Source: Dehalococcoidia bacterium (lineage in GTDB: Bacteria; Chloroflexota; Dehalococcoidia; Dehalococcoidales; UBA3254). From it: DNA of 6,267 bases. How positions within the stretch are numbered: position 1 is the first letter of the stretch; every line of letters starts with the position of its first letter. The position numbers and the translations under genes are program-made. The notes under the pieces were generated by a model, which saw nothing but the letters and a program-made list of their open reading frames with translations, was not told where the DNA came from and did no database searches. The DNA lies in assembly GCA_030691835.1 (NCBI GenBank), contig JAUYDO010000112.1, positions 1 to 6,267 of the forward strand, in the 5' to 3' direction. Positions 1 to 5,478 of the stretch are shown here, in pieces.

Positions 1-1058
1 AGCACAGCGTCAACGAGCTGAGGCGCATCGGTATCCAGCCGGATATCATAATATGCCGCAGTGACTACCCCATCTCGGAGGGGATAAGGGACAAGATTTC
101 ACTGTTCTGCGATGTGGAGCGGAAGGCGGTTATTCCACTGCTCACCGCACCCAGCATCTACTTTGTGCCGCTCGTCCTGGAAGAGGCGGGAATGGGGCAG
201 TTGATAGTGGAGAAGCTCAATCTCAAGGCGGAGCCATCTGACCTGGGAGACTGGCAGGAGCTCATCAGGCGACTGCAAACGCCGCGCCAGCAGGTAAATA
301 TAGCGCTCGTAGGCAAGTACGTGGAACTCGAGGACTCGTACTTCTCGGTCCGCGAGGCACTGCATCACGCCGCCCTGTACCATAACTGCGATATAAACCT
401 GTTGTGGATTCAATCGGAGACACTGGAAAACGGCGATGTCCACGCCGTTCTCCGCAACGCACAGGGCATAGTGGTGCCCGGTGGCTTCGGCAGTCGGGGC
501 ATTGAAGGCATGATAAAGGCAATAACCTACGCTCGCGAGAACGAGATACCGTACCTTGGCTTGTGCCTGGGAATGCAGGTCATGGTGGTCGAGTTTGCCC
601 GGCATATCCTGGGCTCCAAAGAGCCGCATTCCACGGAGTTTAATCCCCAGACACGCTATCCGGTGATTGATTATCTGCCGGAGCAGAAGACCTTACAGGC
701 AAAGGGCGGCACCATGCGGCTGGGTAACTATCCATGTCAATTGCTTCCCGGCAGTCTAGCCGCACGCGCCTACGATAGTCGGGGCGTCATCGACGAGCGC
801 CACAGGCATCGCTATGAATTTAATAACGAGTTTCGTGATATACTGGAAAAAGGGGGGCTGGTATATAGCGGCCTTTCTCCTGACGGGAAGCTGGTAGAGA
901 TATGTGAACTGGCTAATCACCCGTGGATGGTAGCCTGTCAGTTCCACCCGGAATTCGGCTCCCGCCCTAACCGACCTCATCCTTTATTCCGTGATTTTAT
1001 TGGCATAGCTAAGGGCACACTGCGCGAAGGCGCTCAACCTTCGCTACCGCTATCATAA
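1..1058 (+). CDS. pyrG: CTP synthase, C-terminal part (5' end outside window)
   Basis: Makes CTP from UTP, ATP and glutamine, the last step of de novo pyrimidine nucleotide synthesis, in the cytoplasm. The reading frame is open from the left edge (first full codon at 3); 351 codons are visible of about 540 usual for the family, so roughly the first third is missing. The first visible residues, HSVNELRRIGIQPDIIICRS, match the end of the synthase (amidoligase) domain. A class I glutamine amidotransferase domain follows: oxyanion-loop motif PGGFGSRG (codons from 477), nucleophile elbow GLCLGMQ with Cys at 564-566, and HPEF with His at 945-947 and Glu at 951-953, completing the Cys-His-Glu triad. 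The GTG at 114 is an internal valine, not a start. The frame is intact to TAA at 1056-1058. rho follows after 108 bp on the same strand; shared transcription is possible but not shown. Identification is firm. Confidence 0.97.
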   Translation, partial: HSVNELRRIGIQPDIIICRSDYPISEGIRDKISLFCDVERKAVIPLLTAPSIYFVPLVLEEAGMGQLIVEKLNLKAEPSDLGDWQELIRRLQTPRQQVNIALVGKYVELEDSYFSVREALHHAALYHNCDINLLWIQSETLENGDVHAVLRNAQGIVVPGGFGSRGIEGMIKAITYARENEIPYLGLCLGMQVMVVEFARHILGSKEPHSTEFNPQTRYPVIDYLPEQKTLQAKGGTMRLGNYPCQLLPGSLAARAYDSRGVIDERHRHRYEFNNEFRDILEKGGLVYSGLSPDGKLVEICELANHPWMVACQFHPEFGSRPNRPHPLFRDFIGIAKGTLREGAQPSLPLS

Positions 1059-1153
1059 TGCACCTGGACAATTCTATGTTAAGCCCAAAGTTGGGACATA
1101 TTGCGTATTCATTCAACTATAACGTAAGGGCGGGGATTTCAAGGACTTATATT

Positions 1154-1160
1154 GAGAGGG
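1154..1160 (+). promoter_or_regulatory. Shine-Dalgarno deciding the rho start
   Basis: GAGAGGG lies 6 nt before the ATG at 1167. An in-frame TTG at 1152 would start five codons earlier, but it overlaps this ribosome-binding sequence and has no Shine-Dalgarno of its own at proper spacing. The ATG is therefore preferred. Confidence 0.75.
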
Positions 1161-1166
1161 AAAAAT

Positions 1167-2510
1167 ATGGAACAGGGTAACAACGTCAGCAGTAATATTG
1201 TCAGCAGCACTCCTTCCAATCCGGGCGCTGTAGCAGGCGAAGTCAAGCTTAGCATAACGGAGCTGGAGGCTAAGAGCCGTGGTGACCTCATAGACCTGGC
1301 AAGGCAGATGGGTGTCGCCAGCTATACCGGTCTCAAGAAACAGGAGCTAATCATGCGCCTGCTTGAGGCTATAACCGAACAGCAGGGGAACATCTTCTGC
1401 AGCGGTATCCTGGAGATTATGGGCGATGGCTACGGCTTCCTCAGGCAGAGCACACTTTTGCCCAGCCAGACCGATGTCTACATCTCCCAGTCCCAGATAC
1501 GGCGCTTCGGTCTGCGCACCGGCGATATGGTCATCGGGCAGGGCAGACCGCCCAAGAACGGAGAAAAGTATATCAGCCTGCTCAGAGTCGAAGCCATCAA
1601 TGACCTCGACCCGGAGCTGGCAAAGCAGAGACCCGGCTTCGGTCAGCTCACGCCCACTTTTCCTGATAGAATACTGAATCTCGAGACGCCGAGCGGTGAC
1701 CTGTCCACCCGGTTGATGAATTTCATCGCCCCCATCGGTCGCGGACAGCGGGGTCTGATAGTCTCGCCCCCCAAGGCAGGCAAGACCCTGTTGCTCAAAG
1801 CGATAGCCAACGCTATCAGCACCAACTACAACGATATTCACGTTATGGTCTGTCTTATCGGTGAGCGACCGGAGGAGGTCACCGATATGAAGCGCTCGGT
1901 GAAGGGAGAGGTGATAAGCGCCACCTTCGATGAGCCGCCAGAGAACCATATTCGCGTTGCCGAGCTTGCCCTGGAGCGAGCCAAGCGCATAGTGGAGAGC
2001 CACAGGGATGTAGCTATCCTCCTTGACGGCATCACCCGTTTGACCCGCTCATACAATCTGGCTGTGCCGCCCAGCGGGCGCACCCTTTCCGGTGGCGTCG
2101 ACCCGGCGGCTCTCTATCCACCCAAGCGCTTCTTTGGTGCGGCGCGCAATACCGCCGAAGGCGGCAGTCTTACCATCATCGCCACATGTTTGGTTGATAC
2201 CAACAGCCGCATGGATGAGCTTATCTATGAGGAGTTCAAGGGAACAGGCAACATGGAACTGCACCTTGACCGGCGCCTGGCAGAGCGCCGCATCTTCCCG
2301 GCTATGGACATCCAGCGCAGTGGCACCAGACGCGAAGAGCTTCTTATGGACGAGACCACCATCAAACAGGTCTGGCTGCTCAGGCGCATGGCGTCCATGA
2401 TATCCGCCGACTCGGTGAACTTCTCCGAGGCTACGGAGCGGGTCCTGGACCGGCTGAAGAGGACGAAGAACAACGCCGAGTTCCTGGCGACCCTCACCGA
2501 AAAGATATAA
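1167..2510 (+). CDS. rho: Transcription termination factor Rho
   Basis: Hexameric RNA-dependent ATPase/helicase that binds C-rich nascent RNA and dissociates RNA polymerase. Length is 447 aa from the ATG, close to the usual ~420. Order: a Ser/Asn-rich N-terminal stretch (~1-25); Rho N-terminal helical domain (~28-72, [20 protein letters not shown]); cold-shock-like RNA-binding domain (~75-150, including GDGYGFLR); RecA-type ATPase domain (~170-430). Walker A is SPPKAGKT with Lys206; Walker B is AILLDGITR with Asp287; the Q-loop region [22 protein letters not shown] and R-loop [10 protein letters not shown] (Lys358) are present. Residues run at a constant +22 offset from E. coli Rho through the ATPase core. 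Two positions differ from E. coli: Gly232 (E. coli Asp210) and Gly288 (E. coli Ser266). The gene ends in TAA and is followed 5 bp later by a hairpin. Identification is firm. Confidence 0.98.
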   Translation: MEQGNNVSSNIVSSTPSNPGAVAGEVKLSITELEAKSRGDLIDLARQMGVASYTGLKKQELIMRLLEAITEQQGNIFCSGILEIMGDGYGFLRQSTLLPSQTDVYISQSQIRRFGLRTGDMVIGQGRPPKNGEKYISLLRVEAINDLDPELAKQRPGFGQLTPTFPDRILNLETPSGDLSTRLMNFIAPIGRGQRGLIVSPPKAGKTLLLKAIANAISTNYNDIHVMVCLIGERPEEVTDMKRSVKGEVISATFDEPPENHIRVAELALERAKRIVESHRDVAILLDGITRLTRSYNLAVPPSGRTLSGGVDPAALYPPKRFFGAARNTAEGGSLTIIATCLVDTNSRMDELIYEEFKGTGNMELHLDRRLAERRIFPAMDIQRSGTRREELLMDETTIKQVWLLRRMASMISADSVNFSEATERVLDRLKRTKNNAEFLATLTEKI

Positions 2511-2515
2511 AACAG

Positions 2516-2550
2516 AAGAGACCGGCAACCTCCGGTCTCTTATTAATTCC
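2516..2550 (+). terminator. Probable intrinsic terminator after rho
   Basis: A perfect 10-bp stem (AAGAGACCGG, 2516-2525, with CCGGTCTCTT, 2532-2541) closes a 6-nt loop 5 bp after the rho stop codon. The tail TTATTAATT is T-rich but interrupted, so termination may be partial. Position directly after the stop supports the call. Confidence 0.72.
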
Positions 2551-2596
2551 CCTTCAATCGCCGTGACTTTCCCTGGCATCTGCGCAGCCCCCTCTC

Positions 2597-2613
2597 GTCC
2601 GCCTCTGGCGGAC
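2597..2613. other. Short perfect hairpin in the rho-downstream gap
   Basis: GTCCGCC (2597-2603) and GGCGGAC (2607-2613) form a perfect 7-bp GC-rich stem with a 3-nt TCT loop. No T-run follows on either strand close to the stem, so it does not look like a normal intrinsic terminator. It could be an operator half, a dispersed palindromic repeat or an RNA structure. Apart from this hairpin and the promoter near 2691-2723, I see nothing recognisable in the 239-bp gap. Confidence 0.4.
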
Positions 2614-2690
2614 TGCACATCTGCTCAATCTCACTAATTCCTCTACCATAAATGGCAGTTACTCGGTACACTGTCCCATATGCATCGAAT

Positions 2691-2723
2691 CTTAATAAGA
2701 TTTTAACACTTACTTGCTACAAT
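2691..2723 (+). promoter_or_regulatory. PhoB/PhoP-like direct-repeat promoter of the secreted-protein gene
   Basis: TTAATA (2692-2697) and TTAACA (2703-2708) are direct repeats 11 bp apart. A weaker third copy, TTGCTA (2714-2719), continues the period. The -10-like TACAAT (2718-2723) begins 15 nt after the start of the second hexamer. There is no TTGACA-like -35 at 16-18 bp upstream; the repeats occupy that place, as expected of an activator-dependent promoter. The same layout recurs at 3265-3296 and 5407-5438. The likely regulator is the OmpR/PhoB-type protein encoded at 3323 (inference). Transcription would start near 2730. Confidence 0.62.
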
Positions 2724-2732
2724 CTCAGTAGA

Positions 2733-2741
2733 AAGGAGGTG
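2733..2741 (+). promoter_or_regulatory. Near-consensus Shine-Dalgarno
   Basis: AAGGAGGTG is almost fully complementary to the 16S rRNA 3' end. The GGAGG core sits 10 nt before the ATG at 2750. It is the strongest ribosome-binding site in the window and suggests that the secreted protein is made in quantity when its promoter is active. Confidence 0.8.
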
Positions 2742-2749
2742 AAACACAA

Positions 2750-3178
2750 ATGTGGCGCAGCAAGAAATTTATCATGGTTGCTGTACTGGTCGCTGTATTA
2801 TTGTTCGGCAGCATAGGCAGTATAGCAGTTTTCGCCCAGACAGGAAGCGGCAGCACAGACACCGGAAAAACCCTGTTAGCGAGAGTTGCCACTATCCTGG
2901 GCATCGACCAGAAAAAAGTGGAGGATGCCTTTGCTCAGGCACAGCGTGAGATGCAGACTGAAGCTCTGAGCAACTACCTCAAGAATCTGGTCGACCAGGG
3001 CAAAATAACACCGCAGCAAGCTGACCAGTACAAGCAGTGGTTTCAGTCGAGACCTAACGTACCGGCACTTGGACCCGGATTTGGACCTCGGGGTCACGGT
3101 GGGTTCCCCGGTGGCTTCCGTGGCTTGCCTGGACCGGCTAAACCCCCTACATCTACAGCACCAGCGGCTACACCTTAA
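2750..3178 (+). CDS. Small secreted or membrane-anchored helical protein with Gly/Pro-rich tail, function unknown
   Basis: The protein has 142 aa. Residues 1-29 form a signal sequence: basic start (WRSKK), hydrophobic core 7-28, and a plausible signal peptidase I site after VFA (29/30). It could instead remain as a membrane anchor. Residues ~40-103 are a helical module, LLARVATILGID...VEDAFAQA...LVDQGKITPQQADQYKQWF, resembling small exported proteins of the DUF2680/YckD kind; this is a resemblance by eye. Residues 104-142 are low complexity: Gly/Pro/Phe-rich (GPGFGPRGHGGFPGGF) and then Pro/Thr/Ala. No catalytic motif or metal-binding cluster is evident. The gene has its own repeat-type promoter, a strong Shine-Dalgarno and its own terminator, so it is a single-gene unit beside a two-component system that probably controls it. 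A CpxP/Spy-like envelope accessory or signalling partner of the kinase is conceivable but unproven. Confidence 0.85.
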   Translation: MWRSKKFIMVAVLVAVLLFGSIGSIAVFAQTGSGSTDTGKTLLARVATILGIDQKKVEDAFAQAQREMQTEALSNYLKNLVDQGKITPQQADQYKQWFQSRPNVPALGPGFGPRGHGGFPGGFRGLPGPAKPPTSTAPAATP

Positions 3179-3220
3179 GACTCAATAACCGCGTTGAGCC
3201 ACCACATCCTTATCCTTATA

Positions 3221-3260
3221 GAATAGGGGGGAGAATCTCTCCCCTCTATTCATATTTTAA
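3221..3260 (+). terminator. Strong intrinsic terminator
   Basis: The arms 3221-3234 (GAATAGGGGGGAGA) and 3238-3251 (TCTCCCCTCTATTC) give a 14-bp stem with one G-U pair and a 3-nt loop. The tail ATATTTTAA follows on the + strand. It ends the secreted-protein transcript and separates it from the regulator promoter that begins about a dozen bases later. The A/T-rich flanks may allow some termination in the other direction too. Confidence 0.85.
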
Positions 3261-3263
3261 AAA

Positions 3264-3296
3264 ATTAACATTTTCTTAATATTTGCGTAATATTAT
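3264..3296 (+). promoter_or_regulatory. PhoB/PhoP-like direct-repeat promoter of the regulator-kinase operon
   Basis: TTAACA (3265-3270), TTAATA (3276-3281) and GTAATA (3287-3292) are three direct repeats at exactly 11-bp spacing. The -10-like TATTAT (3291-3296) starts 15 nt after the start of the second repeat, as in the other two copies. No -35 hexamer is visible. The transcript would begin near 3303 with a leader of about 20 nt carrying the GGAGAG (3313-3318) ribosome-binding site of the regulator gene. Its position implies autoregulation (inference). Confidence 0.68.
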
Positions 3297-3322
3297 TTGG
3301 TAAGGGTACTGCGGAGAGACAC

Positions 3323-4018
3323 GTGACAGGTAAAAGAGTTCTGGTGGTTGATGATGATGTAAAAACCGTGGAGCTGGTCAAGCTCTACCTCGAGCGTGAC
3401 GGCTATAAGGTGCTTGTTGCCTACAACGGCGATGATGCCCTGCGCCTGGTAAAAGAGGGTCACCCTGACCTCATCGTCCTGGACCTGATGTTGCCCGGTG
3501 TGAATGGTCTTGAGGTATGCCGCAAAATAAGGCAAGAAAACGATGTGCCGATTATCATGCTCACCGCCAGGACCAGCGACGATGACAGACTCGCCGGCTT
3601 CAATCTCGGCGCGGATGACTACGTGCCCAAGCCCTTCAGCCCCAGGGAACTCGCGGCCAGAGTGCGGGCAGTCCTGAGACGGCTCCCGGGTGAACGTGGA
3701 CCCACCGAGGCTAAATACGACGACCTCTGCGTGAATTTTATCAAACACGATGCCACTCTCGCCGGTAAGCCCCTCAATCTCACCACCGTTGAATTCAAGA
3801 TACTGGGGACGTTTGTCAAGGAGCCGGGCAGGGTCTTCAGCCGGGCACAGCTTATCGAGAAGGCTTTCGGTTATGAGTTTGAAGGCTTTGACCGCACCAT
3901 TGATGTCCACATACTCAACCTGCGCCGGAAGCTTGAGCCGGACCCCGACCACCCGAAATACATAAAAACGGTATACGGAGCCGGCTACAAACTCCAAGAG
4001 GTGAGCAGTGGTACATAG
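3323..4018 (+). CDS. OmpR/PhoB-family two-component response regulator
   Basis: Cytoplasmic DNA-binding regulator of 231 aa, normal for the family. The receiver domain (~4-117) has the acidic pocket Asp10-Asp11-Asp12, phospho-acceptor Asp54 (VLDLMLPG), Thr81 (MLTA) and Lys103 (PKPF), all as required for phosphorylation. The C-terminal winged helix (~130-226) carries the family signatures [48 protein letters not shown] and [11 protein letters not shown]. The start is GTG at 3323, preceded by GGAGAG 4 nt upstream; the next residues, [11 protein letters not shown], are the standard beginning. The gene overlaps the kinase gene by 11 bp, so the two form a cognate pair. It is probably the protein that binds the 11-bp repeats at the three promoters in this window. 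The physiological signal cannot be read from it; phosphate (PhoP-like) or envelope/drug stress are both possible. Confidence 0.96.
   Translation: MTGKRVLVVDDDVKTVELVKLYLERDGYKVLVAYNGDDALRLVKEGHPDLIVLDLMLPGVNGLEVCRKIRQENDVPIIMLTARTSDDDRLAGFNLGADDYVPKPFSPRELAARVRAVLRRLPGERGPTEAKYDDLCVNFIKHDATLAGKPLNLTTVEFKILGTFVKEPGRVFSRAQLIEKAFGYEFEGFDRTIDVHILNLRRKLEPDPDHPKYIKTVYGAGYKLQEVSSGT
3997..4004 (+). promoter_or_regulatory. Internal Shine-Dalgarno for the kinase, inside the regulator gene
   Basis: AGAGGTGA lies within the last codons of the regulator gene, with the GAGGTG core 4 nt before the GTG start at 4008. Together with the 11-bp overlap of the two reading frames, this points to translational coupling and supports the GTG as start. 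Confidence 0.7.
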
Positions 4019-5393
4019 TTTACGATTTCGTCTTCTACTGGCTTTCACCCTGGTGATAGTTATCGCCATTGGCACGGTGTTTCTATTTGTCAGGCAGACA
4101 GCCCAGGGCGAGATTTCACGTTTCTTAGAGCACAGTGAAAGAGTACGTTTTAGTAAAATAGGCATCGAGCTATACCGGTATTTCCGTGACAACGGAAGTC
4201 TGCAGGGAATTCAACCGTACGTAGAGCAGTGGGGAAGCCTCTACGGGCGGCGGATTATACTGACCGACCCCACCGGAACGGTTATCGCCGATTCTCAGGG
4301 AGAACTGCTGGGTAAACCGTACACCGGGTCTGCCTCCGGCAGGCCGCTGTCACCGCCGTGGGAGCAGAGCAATCCCGGAAGGATTTATATTGACCCTGAG
4401 CCGCCACCCCAGGAGCCGCGGGAGCCGCCGCCCCGGGAGCCGCGGGAGCCGCCGCCCAACTTTCCTTCCACTCTGAGCCTGGCAATATCAATTAACAGTT
4501 TTCTCATATGGGGTGGGTTGCTGGCTGTAGCCATCGCTCTTGTAATCACATTTTTCCTTTCCCGGCGTATTTTGACACCTGTCAGGGCTCTTACCACGGC
4601 TAGCAGGCGGCTGGGTCAGGGGGATTTTTCCCAGAGAGTTCAAATTAATGATAAGAGTGAGCTTGGAGAGATGGCTCACACCTTTAACTCCATGGCAAGC
4701 GAACTGGAACGTGCCGAGGAACTGAAACGAAATATGGTAGCTGATGTCGCTCATGAGCTAAGGACTCCCCTATCCAACATCAGGGGCTACCTTGAGGCAA
4801 TCCGTGATGGGGTCATAAAGCCAGACCCCGGGGTCATTAGCTCCCTTGATGAAGAGGCGGCTATGCTATCACGGCTGGTTGATGACCTTCAGGAGCTAAG
4901 TCTTGCCGAGGCAGGCGAGCTACAGCTGATATGTCAGCCGGAAGACATCGCTATGTTAATCAATAAGGCATTGTCAGCAGTGCGCATTCCGGCTTCCTCA
5001 AAGGGCTTATCGGTTTCCGATGACCTGCCGGACAGTCTGCCGCCGGTGAACGTCGACCGTCACCGTATTGGACAGGTACTGCGTAACCTGCTCGAAAATG
5101 CTGTGGCTCACACTGGTAAAGGAGGCTCTATCACCGTAAGTGCCGGACGCCAGGACAACCAGGTGGAAGTAAGCGTGGCAGATACCGGGGAGGGCATCCC
5201 CGATGAGGACCTGCCCAAAATCTTTGAGCGTTTTTACCGTGTGGACAAGTCCCGCGCCAGGGCGACAGGGGGCAGCGGTCTTGGCTTGACCATCGCTAAG
5301 CGTCTAGTTGAAGCGCATGGTGGCAAAATCGAGGTAAAGAGCGAGCTGGGAAAGGGCAGCACCTTTTCATTCACGGTTCCCGTGTCACAATAA
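4008..5393 (+). CDS. Membrane sensor histidine kinase (PhoR/BaeS-like)
   Basis: Kinase of 461 aa that autophosphorylates on His and passes phosphate to the neighbouring regulator. Order: TM1 (~9-28); extracytoplasmic sensor (~30-160) with a PAS/Cache-like segment, [25 protein letters not shown] (81-105); a Pro/Glu/Arg-rich linker (130-150); TM2 (~162-184); HAMP (~186-238, [11 protein letters not shown]...[10 protein letters not shown]); dimerisation domain with phospho-acceptor His249 in [10 protein letters not shown]; ATPase domain with N-box NLLEN (360-364), G1 box DTGEG (392-396), F box FERF (406-409) and G2 box GGSGLGL (421-427). All catalytic motifs are intact. The GTG start overlaps the regulator gene by 11 bp. 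The sensor type resembles envelope-sensing kinases; the ligand is unknown. TAA at 5391-5393 is followed by no clear terminator hairpin, so some readthrough into the fusion-protein gene is likely. Confidence 0.96.
   Translation: MVHSLRFRLLLAFTLVIVIAIGTVFLFVRQTAQGEISRFLEHSERVRFSKIGIELYRYFRDNGSLQGIQPYVEQWGSLYGRRIILTDPTGTVIADSQGELLGKPYTGSASGRPLSPPWEQSNPGRIYIDPEPPPQEPREPPPREPREPPPNFPSTLSLAISINSFLIWGGLLAVAIALVITFFLSRRILTPVRALTTASRRLGQGDFSQRVQINDKSELGEMAHTFNSMASELERAEELKRNMVADVAHELRTPLSNIRGYLEAIRDGVIKPDPGVISSLDEEAAMLSRLVDDLQELSLAEAGELQLICQPEDIAMLINKALSAVRIPASSKGLSVSDDLPDSLPPVNVDRHRIGQVLRNLLENAVAHTGKGGSITVSAGRQDNQVEVSVADTGEGIPDEDLPKIFERFYRVDKSRARATGGSGLGLTIAKRLVEAHGGKIEVKSELGKGSTFSFTVPVSQ
4401..4457 (+). 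repeat. 24-bp in-frame tandem repeat, 2.4 copies, within the kinase gene
   Basis: Copy 1 (4401-4424) and copy 2 (4425-4448) differ at two bases, and a 9-bp partial third copy ends at 4457. They encode [16 protein letters not shown] and PPP. The unit is very GC-rich and holds CCGCGG and CCCGGG palindromes, in contrast to the surrounding DNA. A multiple-of-three unit allows copy number to change without breaking the frame. Confidence 0.9.
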
Positions 5394-5395
5394 AT

Positions 5396-5438
5396 GTTAC
5401 AGGAAATTAATAAATTCTTTACAATTATTTAGTAGGAT
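5396..5438 (+). promoter_or_regulatory. PhoB/PhoP-like direct-repeat promoter of the membrane fusion protein gene
   Basis: TTAATA (5407-5412), TTTACA (5418-5423) and TTAGTA (5429-5434) are direct repeats at 11-bp spacing. An additional upstream copy, GTTACA (5396-5401), keeps the same phase, giving up to four. The -10-like TAGGAT (5433-5438) starts 15 nt after the start of TTTACA, the same geometry as the other two promoters. No -35 is visible. The array begins 3 bp after the kinase stop codon. Transcription would start near 5445. Confidence 0.62.
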
Positions 5439-5478
5439 GCTAGATAGGTAATCGAATACTTTGATTCAGGTGAAGAGC

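Noticed and set aside
1084..1123. Possible rho promoter: CCCA/TGGG mini-hairpin (1084-1095) and TATAAC (1118-1123)
   Set aside because: The stem is only 4-5 bp, and no -35 lies at a workable distance (TTGGGA would need a 21-bp spacer). The TTAACA-type repeat is absent. Too weak to annotate.
1347..2618. Antisense open frames opposite rho (1347-2003 and 2049-2618)
   Set aside because: These are frame shadows produced by the codon use of rho, with no domain-like sequence; the second also crosses the rho terminator.
3181..3198. CTCAA/TTGAG inverted repeat just after the secreted-protein gene
   Set aside because: Five base pairs around an 8-nt loop are expected by chance, and the strong terminator at 3221 explains the region.
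3293..4192. Long antisense open frame (299 codons) opposite the response regulator
   Set aside because: It mirrors a well-supported regulator and kinase start in the opposite frame. Its translation shows no recognisable domain and it lacks a plausible ribosome-binding site.
4401..4457. CRISPR-like or regulatory repeat
   Set aside because: The copies are adjacent with no spacers, the unit is a multiple of three, and the reading frame is preserved. It is a protein-coding tandem repeat.
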